From Pseudoalteromonas sp. Scap06 (GTDB lineage: Bacteria > Pseudomonadota > Gammaproteobacteria > Enterobacterales > Alteromonadaceae): a DNA stretch of 64,000 nucleotides. The stretch covers positions 1,976,501-2,040,500 of the forward strand of contig NZ_CP041330.1 in NCBI RefSeq assembly GCF_013394165.1, given 5' to 3'. The notes under the pieces were generated by a model. That model did no database searches. It was not told where the DNA came from and was given only the letters and a program-made list of their open reading frames with translations. Both the position numbers and the translations under genes were made by a program. Below are positions 40,566-48,468 of this stretch, one piece after another (within the stretch, counting starts at the first letter, position 1; each line of letters opens with the position of its first letter).

Positions 40566-40688
40566 TTAAGTTAAGCTGGTGATCCAACCTAAAATGGCAT
40601 TTAAACACCCTATTCCAGCAAATACGGCTAAGAATGCAAAAAAGTAAGCCGCATTGAACGGGTCTTTAAAGTCTTTATCATCTGACAT
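40566..40688 (-). CDS. 40-aa small membrane protein next to the MNIO locus
   Basis: A short ORF, ATG to TAA, with AAAGG as ribosome binding site 8 nt before the start. The N-terminus is charged (MSDDKDFKDPFN), followed by one hydrophobic helix (AAYFFAFLAVFAGIGCLNAI) and LGWITSLT. I do not recognise a family. It lies 72 bp downstream of the DUF2063 gene on the same strand, so it may belong to that operon or be an independent gene. Codon use looks normal, which supports coding. Confidence 0.6.
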   Translation of the reverse strand: MSDDKDFKDPFNAAYFFAFLAVFAGIGCLNAILGWITSLT

Positions 40689-40760
40689 GGGTACAACCTT
40701 TTATTAAGCACAACAAATAAAGGCGCTATAATAGACGATGTGAAATAATCAATAAAGAGC

Positions 40761-41513
40761 TTAGTCTTGATTTTTTGTCACTATAATTTGCCGCTGTGCC
40801 ATAGCTGTTAAGGTACTCAGTGCCCCTTGTGTTATTTGCTCAAGATTAAATTGTGGTGCATTTTCACTAACCTGTTGGCAAACCTGCTCAAACGTACTTC
40901 CCGCTTCATTTTCAATAATAGACAGTAGCATGGCGGTCATGGCATTTGTGGCCAAAAATTGCACCTCATCACTCTCATCGCGGTAAACAACAAAGAAATA
41001 CGGCTGCTCTGAAGGCTGTTGAGGTTGAAACTCTTCACTAATATGTTGCACTGGATAGTCGTAGCTTAAGTTACGCGCTGTTTTAGATAAATACAAAGGA
41101 GAGTGAGTAAGCTTATTAGCGCTTAGAGGGAGCTCACGGGGGTCAGCCTTCATTACAGACACGTCAAGCTCAATCCATTCATAATGGGCTAGCGCCAGCA
41201 TAAATATCGGATCAGACTCTCTAGGTACATAGCTTGTCATTAAATAGGTAATAAATTCTTCACCTATATCTAAAAAATAAGGAGATTGGCAATCATGCTC
41301 ACTAAAAAATTGACGAACCAGTAATAGCCACTGTTGATCACTATAGAGTGTTTTTAAAACTGGAAATGCCGATGAAACAAAGCCATTAATATTATTAAAA
41401 AACAGATCTCGGTAAATAGCCATTCGTCTGTCTTCAACATCGGTTGGACACGGCTGCTTATTAGGCTCTCGAATATGGGCCATAAACTCATTTTGCACAT
41501 CGATAAAACTCAT
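40761..41513 (-). CDS. HvfC/BufC-like DUF2063 protein (MNIO partner)
   Basis: A 250-aa cytosolic protein. The N-terminal DUF2063 region (FIDVQNEFMAHIREP, then RMAIYRDLFFNNINGFVSSAFPVL) matches the DNA-binding-like domain that is now seen as the precursor-recruiting partner of MNIO enzymes. The C-terminal half is a beta-rich domain (about 130-240). The gene is 54 bp downstream of the MNIO gene, in the fixed order precursor - MNIO - partner. Known partners form a heterodimer with the MNIO enzyme. Confidence 0.88.
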   Translation of the reverse strand: MSFIDVQNEFMAHIREPNKQPCPTDVEDRRMAIYRDLFFNNINGFVSSAFPVLKTLYSDQQWLLLVRQFFSEHDCQSPYFLDIGEEFITYLMTSYVPRESDPIFMLALAHYEWIELDVSVMKADPRELPLSANKLTHSPLYLSKTARNLSYDYPVQHISEEFQPQQPSEQPYFFVVYRDESDEVQFLATNAMTAMLLSIIENEAGSTFEQVCQQVSENAPQFNLEQITQGALSTLTAMAQRQIIVTKNQD

Positions 41514-41567
41514 AATAACGACTCTTATAAAACCCTAAAATAGCAAGTACTTATTAAATTCAAACAG

Positions 41568-42425
41568 CTAAGCACTTTGTGCTGTTGATAACAACTTAAG
41601 GTGCTTTGCCTGTAATTGATGGATTATATCCAGCTCTTTGGTTAACACATTAATAGGCGGAATATTAAAATCTCGCTCTAGCAGTGTGGGAAAAACACCA
41701 TGTGCTTGATATGCGCTATCGAGCAATTGCCAGACAGGGTCGATAACATCAGCACCATGAGTATCAATAATTAGGTCATCAGCTTCATTGTAGTGACCTG
41801 CAACATGGCAATAGGCAATTTTATTAGTTGGTAGCCCACTTAAAAACGCTTGTGCATCATAACCATGATTAATCGAGTTCACATAGATATTATTAACATC
41901 TAATAGCAGCTGGCAGTCTGCGTCTTCTAAAATAGCATTGGTAAATTCAAGCTCTGATAGCTGCTGACCAGGGGCACCATAATAAGACACATTTTCCAGC
42001 ACAAGTGGTCGCTCTAATATATCTTGTACCTGCTTAACCCGAGAAACGACATGTTTTATCGCTTCTTCAGTAAAAGGAATTGGCATTAAGTCATACATAT
42101 GGCCTTTACCTGAGCAATAGCTTAAATGTTCGCTATAAGCTTTAATATCGTGGTTATCAAAGAAAGATTTTAACGACTTTATAAATTCAATATCAAGCGG
42201 CTCAGGCGATCCAATAGAAAGTGACAAACCATGACAAACAAAGTGATTATTATTAGTTAACTGTTTAAATTGCTTTTCAAAGCGCCCACCTAGCTTTAAC
42301 CAGTTCTCTGGAGCCACTTCCATAAACTCAATTTGTTTTGGTATAGCATGCTCAAGCTCATCTAGCATTTCTCTTCGCAAGCCTAAACCGACCATGCCAA
42401 AGTTAGGCGTTTGATTTTGAGCCAT
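41568..42425 (-). CDS. MNIO-family (DUF692) multinuclear iron oxidase, HvfB/BufB-like
   Basis: A 285-aa TIM-barrel enzyme. It keeps the family start GLGLRREML, and metal-binding blocks VCHGLSLSIGS (about 69-79), YSEHLSYCSG (about 96-105), LENVSYYGAPG, LLLDVNNIYVNSINHGYDA (about 159-177) and YCHVAGH. MNIO enzymes use two or three iron ions to oxidise Cys residues of precursor peptides. Those with EGKCG-type precursors are reported to make thiooxazole or oxazolone-thioamide groups that bind copper. A Cys-rich EGKCG precursor lies directly upstream, so that reaction is likely but not shown. Confidence 0.92.
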   Translation of the reverse strand: MAQNQTPNFGMVGLGLRREMLDELEHAIPKQIEFMEVAPENWLKLGGRFEKQFKQLTNNNHFVCHGLSLSIGSPEPLDIEFIKSLKSFFDNHDIKAYSEHLSYCSGKGHMYDLMPIPFTEEAIKHVVSRVKQVQDILERPLVLENVSYYGAPGQQLSELEFTNAILEDADCQLLLDVNNIYVNSINHGYDAQAFLSGLPTNKIAYCHVAGHYNEADDLIIDTHGADVIDPVWQLLDSAYQAHGVFPTLLERDFNIPPINVLTKELDIIHQLQAKHLKLLSTAQSA

Positions 42426-42444
42426 AATAAAACCTCATATTAAA

Positions 42445-42466
42445 TAAAAAGGGCCTAATGGCCCTC
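42445..42466 (-). terminator. Terminator/attenuator between the precursor and MNIO genes
   Basis: On the minus strand AGGGCC, loop ATTA and GGCCCT are followed by TTTT. It lies between the precursor stop and the enzyme start and would let more precursor than enzyme be made. Confidence 0.7.
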
Positions 42467-42489
42467 TCGCTTATCTGAAAAAGAAAAGT

Positions 42490-42963
42490 TTAGTGGCTAC
42501 CACCACATTTACCTTCGCCGCACTTGCCTTCTTTTTTGGCCTTAGCATCACCACCACATTTACCTTCGCCGCACTTGCCTTCTTTTTTGGCCTTAGCATC
42601 ACCGCCGCATTTACCTTCGCCGCATTTGCCTTCTTTTTTGGCCTTAGCATCGCCACCACATTTACCTTCGCCGCACTTGCCTTCTTTTTTGGCCTTAGCA
42701 TCACCGCCGCATTTACCTTCGCCGCACTTGCCTTCTTTTTTCGCTTTAGCGTCGCCGCCACACTTGCCTTCTTTTTTCGCTTTAGCGTCGCCGCCACATT
42801 TTCCTTCGCCGCACTTGCCTTCACCAGCGTCTAATTGATAACCAGCTACCATTTGTTGAAACTCAAATGGATTAGCTTGAACATCAGTACTCGCCATACT
42901 TGCGCTGCCAACAACCACTGCGCCTAATGTTAATGCAATTGAGTTTTTCTTTATTGTATTCAT
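42490..42963 (-). CDS. HvfA/BufA-like Cys-rich RiPP precursor with EGKCG repeats
   Basis: A 157-aa exported precursor. The signal peptide (MNTIKKNSIALTLGAVVVGS... cut probably after DVQA, about residue 30) is followed by NPFEFQQMVAGYQLDAG. The rest is built from EGKCG(EGKCGG)DAKAKK repeats: 13 EGKCG motifs, hence 13 cysteines, and six DAKAKK spacers, ending in GSH. EGKCG is the modification motif of HvfA/bufferin-type peptides, whose Cys residues are oxidised by MNIO enzymes. Copper sequestration in the periplasm is the known role of relatives. The DNA repeat makes copy-number change likely. Confidence 0.9.
   Translation of the reverse strand: MNTIKKNSIALTLGAVVVGSASMASTDVQANPFEFQQMVAGYQLDAGEGKCGEGKCGGDAKAKKEGKCGGDAKAKKEGKCGEGKCGGDAKAKKEGKCGEGKCGGDAKAKKEGKCGEGKCGGDAKAKKEGKCGEGKCGGDAKAKKEGKCGEGKCGGSH
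42495..42837. repeat. Tandem 51-bp coding repeat in the RiPP precursor gene
   Basis: The core repeat encodes EGKCG-EGKCGG-DAKAKK (17 codons). Copies recur at 51-bp intervals, with one shortened 36-bp unit near 42740-42780 (towards the N-terminus) that lacks one EGKCG. Copies differ by a few synonymous changes (cac/gcc versus gcc/gcc for the spacer). Confidence 0.85.
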
Positions 42964-43153
42964 TTTTAATTACCTTTTAAACTTGTTGAACATCATTATA
43001 AAAGTAGACCGGTATTAAACTAAAAACTTTCAAATTTTCTATTTTTTTTGCAAATAAGTTATTTAACTCTCTATGAACGCTAATAAGCGTTTTATGAATT
43101 TATGATTTACAGGTAAACTGGCGCTCCTTTTTTAGTAATACATTAATCACACT

Positions 43154-44134
43154 ATGAAACTTATTTTAGCACCCATGGAAGGTGTCGTTGACTTTAAAAT
43201 GCGGCAACTCCTCACCGACATAGGCGGCTTCGATCTTTGTGTGACCGAATTTATCCGTGTTGTAGATACTTGCCTTCCAGATAAAGTATTCCACCGTTAT
43301 TGCCCTGAACTTAAAAATGCGGGACTCACTCGTAGCGGTACTCCGGTTCGTATTCAGTTATTAGGCCAAGTAGCCGACGTGTTAGCAGAAAATGCTGTAA
43401 AAGCAATTGGCTTAGGCTCTCATGGCGTTGATTTAAACTTTGGTTGCCCCGCAAAAACAGTCAATAAAAGCAAAGGCGGTGCTGTATTACTCAAAGATCC
43501 AGAACATATGTACTCGATTATAAAAACGGTAAGGGATGCCGTTGATGATGAGTATGAGGTAAGTGCTAAAATTCGCTTAGGTTTTGATGATGATAGTAAT
43601 AGCCAAGAAATTGTCGATGCCGTTGTTAGCGCTGGTGCTAACAGCATTGCAATACATGCAAGAACTAAACGCGATGGCTACAATCCACCCGCCTATTGGG
43701 AAAAAATTCCCCCTTTGGTCAAAGATAAAAAAATTGCAGTGGTCGCCAATGGCGAAATTTGGCAAATAGAAGATGCTCTTTTATGCCAAAAACGCAGTGG
43801 TTGTCGTGATTTGATGATTGGTCGTGGCGCCCTTTCACATCCTGATCTCGCAAGAAAAATTAAAGCGCAAGTTAATAACGAAAGCTACAACGAGCTCACT
43901 TGGGAGAATATTTTACACCATATTATTCATTCATCTATGCACCAAACAGCTAGCAAAGATAATAAATATTTTGCATCTCGAACAAAGCAATGGCTTGGTT
44001 ATTTAAAACGCCAATATCCACAAGCTGGGCTATTATTTGATGAAATTCGTCGTTTAAAAGCAAAGGATGAGGTAGCCGAAGTATTAAAGAAATATGCGAA
44101 AGCGCCACAATTTGATGCAAATCATAACACCTAA
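43154..44134 (+). CDS. dusC: tRNA-dihydrouridine(16) synthase DusC
   Basis: A 326-aa FMN enzyme that reduces uridine in tRNA. It starts LAPMEGVVDFKMRQLL (the family LAPMEGVxD), followed by CVTEFIRVVD and RIQLLGQ. The catalytic Cys is in NFGCPAKTVNKSKGG (about residue 98). FMN phosphate contacts are in ANGEIW and IGRGALSHPDL. The close match of the N-terminus with E. coli DusC (TEF(I/V)RVVD..LP.KVFHR) selects DusC over DusA and DusB. Confidence 0.93.
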   Translation: MKLILAPMEGVVDFKMRQLLTDIGGFDLCVTEFIRVVDTCLPDKVFHRYCPELKNAGLTRSGTPVRIQLLGQVADVLAENAVKAIGLGSHGVDLNFGCPAKTVNKSKGGAVLLKDPEHMYSIIKTVRDAVDDEYEVSAKIRLGFDDDSNSQEIVDAVVSAGANSIAIHARTKRDGYNPPAYWEKIPPLVKDKKIAVVANGEIWQIEDALLCQKRSGCRDLMIGRGALSHPDLARKIKAQVNNESYNELTWENILHHIIHSSMHQTASKDNKYFASRTKQWLGYLKRQYPQAGLLFDEIRRLKAKDEVAEVLKKYAKAPQFDANHNT

Positions 44135-44193
44135 ACAAATCTAAATAGATAATAGCAGTATCACTACAAATTAACTTAAGGGTTATACTGCTA

Positions 44194-44520
44194 ATGCATC
44201 ATCAGCAACGACTAAACGATGAAATAGAAAGTGTTAAAGCAACGATATTAGGTTTGTTGTCACAATCAACTCACCCTACACATCAAAACTTGTTCTGCAT
44301 CCTAACCCAAACATCTAATGAAGAGTGGCTTGATTTAGCAGCTCAACAATTAGGTAATGAGTATAATCCGTTAATTGAACGAATGAACAAGCTTGAAGCA
44401 GCAATTAGTCAAATAGATATTGGTCAATATGGCTACTGCTGTGACTGTGAAGAGAAAATATCAGAGCAGCGCTTAGAAAGAGACCCTGCTGCTCAGCGGT
44501 GTGATAAGTGCGCTAAGTAG
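44194..44520 (+). CDS. DksA/TraR-family zinc-finger protein
   Basis: A 108-aa cytosolic protein. An N-terminal helical region (1-75) precedes a C4 zinc finger, CCDCEEKIS...RCDKC (about 86-105), of the DksA/TraR type. It is shorter than DksA (about 150 aa) and lacks its full coiled-coil tip, so it probably belongs to the short TraR/YbiI-like group that may bind the RNA polymerase secondary channel. It lies 59 bp after dusC and converges on the lipoprotein gene with 14 bp between stops. Confidence 0.82.
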   Translation: MHHQQRLNDEIESVKATILGLLSQSTHPTHQNLFCILTQTSNEEWLDLAAQQLGNEYNPLIERMNKLEAAISQIDIGQYGYCCDCEEKISEQRLERDPAAQRCDKCAK

Positions 44521-44530
44521 TAGCGCACTT
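44506..44530. terminator. Hairpin overlapping the end of the DksA-like gene
   Basis: AAGTGCGCTA and TAGCGCACTT pair perfectly around a 5-nt loop that holds the TAG stop. It is flanked by AAGTTTAATT and separates two convergent genes. Confidence 0.65.
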
Positions 44531-44534
44531 AAGT

Positions 44535-45578
44535 TTAATTGAGTAATTGCGGTGCAAAACTAAATGATTGCCCTGGATAAAAAATAATATCCTCAACTAA
44601 TATCCTCGCATCTTCTTCACTAATATTTAAACGTTTTAGTAAATTTAAGCGCGCTTGCGATAATGTCCACGCGTGGTAATGCACCCCAAGATCAGTTTCC
44701 ATCATCGCTAAATAGAGCCGCTTATTTGCAGCCGTTAATTGCTTATTGTTAGCACGTTGAGGTAATAGCATGTAACCCGTTGACCAATCTAAACCTAATA
44801 CTTGCGTTTTTTTTAAAAATGTTTCGCTAAGCTGCGATACATCAGAGATACCCACCGTTATTAGCTCGGTTGAGCTTTGCATTGTTTTAAATTTACTATC
44901 TATAAGGCTTAGCCACTCAAGCGGCGAAAGTACATCATTTGCAAAATAATTTAGTTTACTTTGGTACCACTGGCTGCCATTTGCAAGACCAGACAACCCA
45001 ATGCTGCCTCTGGGCTTATACTGCGTTAAGTAATTATTTAATACACTCAGAGACTCATTAAGCTCAATAGGTGTGTCAGTACTATTAATTGCTTGCTGCA
45101 CATAGTGCTTTAAATAATTATGCTCTATTTTATTAAGCTTTAAGTTACTTTGCTCAGCGGCTTGTAGCTGTGATTTAACAAATATCAGCCACTGCTCAAT
45201 GTTTTTATACTGAGCATCATTTTTAACTATCGAAAGCATGTTTGATAACACATCAGTGTGTGCAGGCCATGCAAAATAACGCTCTGGAAACCGCTCAGCA
45301 ATCACCAAATAATTTACTTGATGGGTTTGCGCAGAAGATAACTTCATTTGCATTAGCTGCTGGTAAATAGCGTGGCGACGCGCTAAATATGAATCAGTAA
45401 AAGGCAGTTGTTCGTTACTGAGCCCTGTACTGTTTAAGTTCTTTTGTGCACTTAAAGCCGTATTAAGTGATATTAACGCGCTTTGTGCCTCTTCATAAGA
45501 TGAAAACAAATCAGCTGGCTTTGAGCATGATGCTAAAAGCAAACAAAAGAGCAATGAAATAATAGGCGTTCTGTTCAT
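44535..45578 (-). CDS. DUF885-like lipoprotein
   Basis: A 347-aa predicted lipoprotein with lipobox LASC (Cys18). The second half resembles DUF885 proteins: GSQWYQSKLNYFANDVLSPL, and the end RLYLAMMETDLGVHYHAWT followed by NISEEDARILVEDIIFYPGQ. Typical DUF885 members are about 550-600 aa and carry more of the putative peptidase core, so this one is short and divergent and may be inactive. It is alone between dusC and the TonB operon and has its own AT-rich upstream region. Function unknown. Confidence 0.6.
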   Translation of the reverse strand: MNRTPIISLLFCLLLASCSKPADLFSSYEEAQSALISLNTALSAQKNLNSTGLSNEQLPFTDSYLARRHAIYQQLMQMKLSSAQTHQVNYLVIAERFPERYFAWPAHTDVLSNMLSIVKNDAQYKNIEQWLIFVKSQLQAAEQSNLKLNKIEHNYLKHYVQQAINSTDTPIELNESLSVLNNYLTQYKPRGSIGLSGLANGSQWYQSKLNYFANDVLSPLEWLSLIDSKFKTMQSSTELITVGISDVSQLSETFLKKTQVLGLDWSTGYMLLPQRANNKQLTAANKRLYLAMMETDLGVHYHAWTLSQARLNLLKRLNISEEDARILVEDIIFYPGQSFSFAPQLLN

Positions 45579-45590
45579 GTTAATTCCAAT

Positions 45591-45616
45591 AAAAAAAGCC
45601 CCAATGGGGCTTTTTA
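45591..45616 (-). terminator. Terminator of the TonB operon
   Basis: On the minus strand AAAAAGCCCC, loop ATT and GGGGCTTTTTTT form the hairpin. It lies between the TPR gene and the DUF885-like gene. Confidence 0.88.
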
Positions 45617-45639
45617 AAAATACTAGAGTACATTAAATA

Positions 45640-46899
45640 TTAAATTTTAACACCGTTGCGAGCGGCTTTATCTTTAATATATGTAGCCCAACCTTTTGCA
45701 AATCTACGTGTGGTTGGATCGTCCATAGCTTTAGTAATAGCGGCATGTGCTTGCTTATACTTGCCTTGGTAGTAAAACGCTTCAGCTAGATCTGAATATA
45801 TAGTACCTTTTTTGTCAGAGCCAAGCTCTAACGCTTTGTTCAAACGAACAACGGCAGCACTAAATTTTTCAGATTGTAGAAGTAATGAACCGGCTTTGCG
45901 ATAAAGCTCAGCGTCATTATCAAATTTAGCAGCTTCTTCGTAGTACTTAGCAGCCTTCTCTATATCTTTCGAACGATGGTAGTTACTAGCAATCGCACTC
46001 ATGTTTTGCTTAGTGCGTTTAACTTTTTCTTCTTTAACGGCCTTTTCAAGCGTTACAGCTGCTTTATAAGGAATTTCATTTAAAGAATAGAAATTAGCTA
46101 GAACTTTGTATTCAACTTCGTTTTCAAAGTAACCGTTCTTGTAAGCAACTTCCATAGTTGCTAGGCCTTTTTTGTATTCTTCGGTTTGTAAATAATACTT
46201 ACCTAAGCCTACCCAAGACTTTTTGTCTTCAGGCCATACACGAACGATTTCTTCAGCGACTTTAACCATATTTTGATATTGCTTTTGCTCAAAATAGGCA
46301 GCTAATTTAAGTTGATAAGGAGCTTTATTAGGCTCTTTTGCTAACTTAATTGCTTTGTTTGCCGGCTCGAGAACCTCATTAAACTGTTTAAGCTCATAGC
46401 TTGCTTGCGCAATACGAGTGTAAACTTTTGGGTCTTCTTCGCCTGTAAAGTCCATCCAATCAGAATATGCTTGCTTTGCGGCATTGTACTGTTCAGTACC
46501 TGCATACATGTCACCTAAGGTTTTTAAACCTTGAGCCTGATCGGCAAAGTTTAATACATCTGGTGCAATCGCTGCTTTCATATACTTAATAGCGACTTTG
46601 TACTGCTCTTTTTGAGCATACATGCTGCCTAAGTAACGATTAACAGTTGCTTTGTCAAAGTCGTTAGACGGATCTAACTCTTTTAATAAAGCAATTGCAC
46701 CATCAACATCATCTTCATTATACAAATCAAACGCTTTAATTACTTTTTTACCAGTACGTTCGCCCATGATTTTAGTTTTTGCTTTCTTACGCTCTTCAAT
46801 TTTCGCGTAATCTGGCGCCGCTAAAACAGGTGCAGTTAATGCTGCACCTGACACAGACATAAGAATTGCAAGTGCAGTTACTTTAGAAAAATTTCTCAT
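45640..46899 (-). CDS. TPR-repeat protein of the TonB system
   Basis: A 419-aa exported protein with a Sec signal peptide (cut near residue 28, TAPVLAA). The rest is made of TPR-like helical repeats (YLGSMYAQKEQYKVAIKYM, TLGDMYAGTEQYNAAKQAY and similar, about 8-10 copies to residue 400). It is the last gene of the TonB operon, 11 bp downstream of tonB. Periplasmic TPR partners of this kind occur in TonB2-type systems and probably bind the receptor or TonB. Its exact role is unknown. Confidence 0.85.
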   Translation of the reverse strand: MRNFSKVTALAILMSVSGAALTAPVLAAPDYAKIEERKKAKTKIMGERTGKKVIKAFDLYNEDDVDGAIALLKELDPSNDFDKATVNRYLGSMYAQKEQYKVAIKYMKAAIAPDVLNFADQAQGLKTLGDMYAGTEQYNAAKQAYSDWMDFTGEEDPKVYTRIAQASYELKQFNEVLEPANKAIKLAKEPNKAPYQLKLAAYFEQKQYQNMVKVAEEIVRVWPEDKKSWVGLGKYYLQTEEYKKGLATMEVAYKNGYFENEVEYKVLANFYSLNEIPYKAAVTLEKAVKEEKVKRTKQNMSAIASNYHRSKDIEKAAKYYEEAAKFDNDAELYRKAGSLLLQSEKFSAAVVRLNKALELGSDKKGTIYSDLAEAFYYQGKYKQAHAAITKAMDDPTTRRFAKGWATYIKDKAARNGVKI

Positions 46900-46910
46900 T
46901 ACTCGCCTCC

Positions 46911-47525
46911 TTAGTTGCCTTGGTTAAGTTTAAAGTCTAGTTGAACTTGTAAACCAACTTGCTTTTGTGGTTTGCCGTCAATGATCTTAGGACGGTATTT
47001 CCACTTGCGCAATGCACGTTTAGCTTCACGGTCAAAGATACGTTTTGGATCTGCGTCGATTACATCAACGTCAGTCACACCACCTAACTCATCAATTGTG
47101 AATGAAAGTTGAACCCAACCTTCTTTACCATCACGTGCTGCTTGTGTTGGATATTTTGGTTCAATACGAACGATCGGTGTCGCATCACCATCTCGTCCAA
47201 ATGCACCTGGACCACTCAGTCCACCAGCCGTGCTTCCCACATCGATGCTTGGCATATTAAACGACAAACTCGTACTTGGGTTGCTATTTTCCGGCTGTGG
47301 CGGCTGCGGTTTAGGCGGCTGCTTTGGCGGTGGCGGAGGCGGAGGCGGTACACGCTTCCTCTCCTGCACCTTAGATTCAGGCGGATTCGTCATAATTTCG
47401 ACTATGATCTGCTCTTTTTGTTCCGTATTACGGTCAGCCCCACCAGAGATGAGGTATGCCATGAAGTAGAACAAGCCGAAAGTAACTGCCCCACCTGCAA
47501 TCAGTGAAAACAGAAAACGAATCAT
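46911..47525 (-). CDS. tonB: TonB-type energy transducer
   Basis: A 204-aa protein. One N-terminal transmembrane helix (about 3-28), a Pro-rich spacer (PPPPPPPPKQPPKPQPPQPE, about 62-81) and a C-terminal TonB domain with EPKYPTQAARDGKEGWVQLSF and KRALRKWKYRP. It transmits proton-motive energy from ExbB-ExbD to outer-membrane receptors. Its ATG overlaps the exbD stop (TAATG). It is of the short TonB2 type. Confidence 0.93.
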   Translation of the reverse strand: MIRFLFSLIAGGAVTFGLFYFMAYLISGGADRNTEQKEQIIVEIMTNPPESKVQERKRVPPPPPPPPKQPPKPQPPQPENSNPSTSLSFNMPSIDVGSTAGGLSGPGAFGRDGDATPIVRIEPKYPTQAARDGKEGWVQLSFTIDELGGVTDVDVIDADPKRIFDREAKRALRKWKYRPKIIDGKPQKQVGLQVQLDFKLNQGN

Positions 47526-47929
47526 TACTGATCTCCAGCTATTGAAATTCTCAGGTTATCACCTGTCGCTTTAATCTGGTCCATAACTTTAACCACTGTG
47601 CCATGTTTTGCTTCTTTGTCAGCTTGCAAAATTACAACATCTGTAGGTTGTTCTGCTAATAAACTTTCAATTTTTGCTGAAACACGTTCAACATCAACTT
47701 GCTGTTTATCAATCCAGATTGCACCGTCATTACGAATAGCAATAAAAATATTAGCATTTTTTTGCTTCGTAGCTTGGGCAGCTTTTGGTTTATTGACCTC
47801 GATACCAGCCTCTTTAACGAACGATGTAGTTACGATAAAGAAAATAAGCATGATAAATACGATGTCAAGCATTGGCGTCATATCTACCGCTGCTTCTTCT
47901 TCTTCACGAAAACGTTGTTTACGTGCCAT
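47525..47929 (-). CDS. exbD: ExbD-type biopolymer transport protein
   Basis: A 134-aa protein with one N-terminal membrane helix. The conserved proton-path Asp lies in DMTPMLDIVFIMLIFFIVTTSF (about residues 17-37), where DxVF is typical. A periplasmic domain (about 45-134) follows. It works in complex with the ExbB-type proteins upstream. It is 14 bp after the exbB gene and overlaps tonB. Confidence 0.94.
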   Translation of the reverse strand: MARKQRFREEEEAAVDMTPMLDIVFIMLIFFIVTTSFVKEAGIEVNKPKAAQATKQKNANIFIAIRNDGAIWIDKQQVDVERVSAKIESLLAEQPTDVVILQADKEAKHGTVVKVMDQIKATGDNLRISIAGDQ

Positions 47930-47943
47930 ATTTAATTCTCTCT

Positions 47944-48468
47944 CTAGTGATGAGGCATACTATCTACAAGTTTGGCTTTCACCATTCTCGCTCTTGCCTC
48001 AAGGCGTGAGCTAAAGAATACCCCAGATAGTGCCGCAACCATTCCAGCCATTGTTGGGATTGTTGCCATTGATATGCCTGATGCCATTAAACGTGCATTA
48101 CCTGTACCTTGGGTTGCCATGGTTTCAAAAACCGCGATCATACCCGTAACAGTGCCAAGTAAGCCTATTAAAGGACATACAGCTACTAATGTTTTAATCA
48201 ACAACATACGCTGATCTAATTTTTCAGACGCTTCAGAAATCCATGCTTCACGGATTCTGTGTGCGTACCAAGACGTAGTGTCTTGGCGGGCATCCCACTT
48301 GGCTACAATATCCTTCGTTAAACGAGGAAATTCAGCAAGTAGGAACCAATAGCGCTCAATCATTAAAACCCACATAAGAAAGAGTGCTATCGCGACCACG
48401 TATAAAACCTGGCCGCCTGTGCCAACAAAATCCCTGATAGATTCCCAGATCTCCATCAGGACTAGCAT
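47944..48468 (-). CDS. exbB: ExbB-type MotA/TolQ/ExbB proton channel protein
   Basis: A 174-aa inner-membrane protein with three helices. The conserved LLGTVTGMIAVFETMATQGTG block (about 109-129) and GISMATIPTMAGMVAAL form the channel part. Shorter than E. coli ExbB, as in ExbB2. Its ATG overlaps the stop of the longer paralogue upstream (TAATG), so both are made together. Confidence 0.93.
   Translation of the reverse strand: MLVLMEIWESIRDFVGTGGQVLYVVAIALFLMWVLMIERYWFLLAEFPRLTKDIVAKWDARQDTTSWYAHRIREAWISEASEKLDQRMLLIKTLVAVCPLIGLLGTVTGMIAVFETMATQGTGNARLMASGISMATIPTMAGMVAALSGVFFSSRLEARARMVKAKLVDSMPHH

Noticed and set aside
42493..42838. Open frames on the + strand through the precursor repeats (Phe/Ala- and Pro/Ser-rich) and an alternative minus frame
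   Set aside because: They are other-frame readings of the 51-bp repeat. The minus frame with signal peptide and EGKCG motifs next to its MNIO enzyme is clearly the real one.
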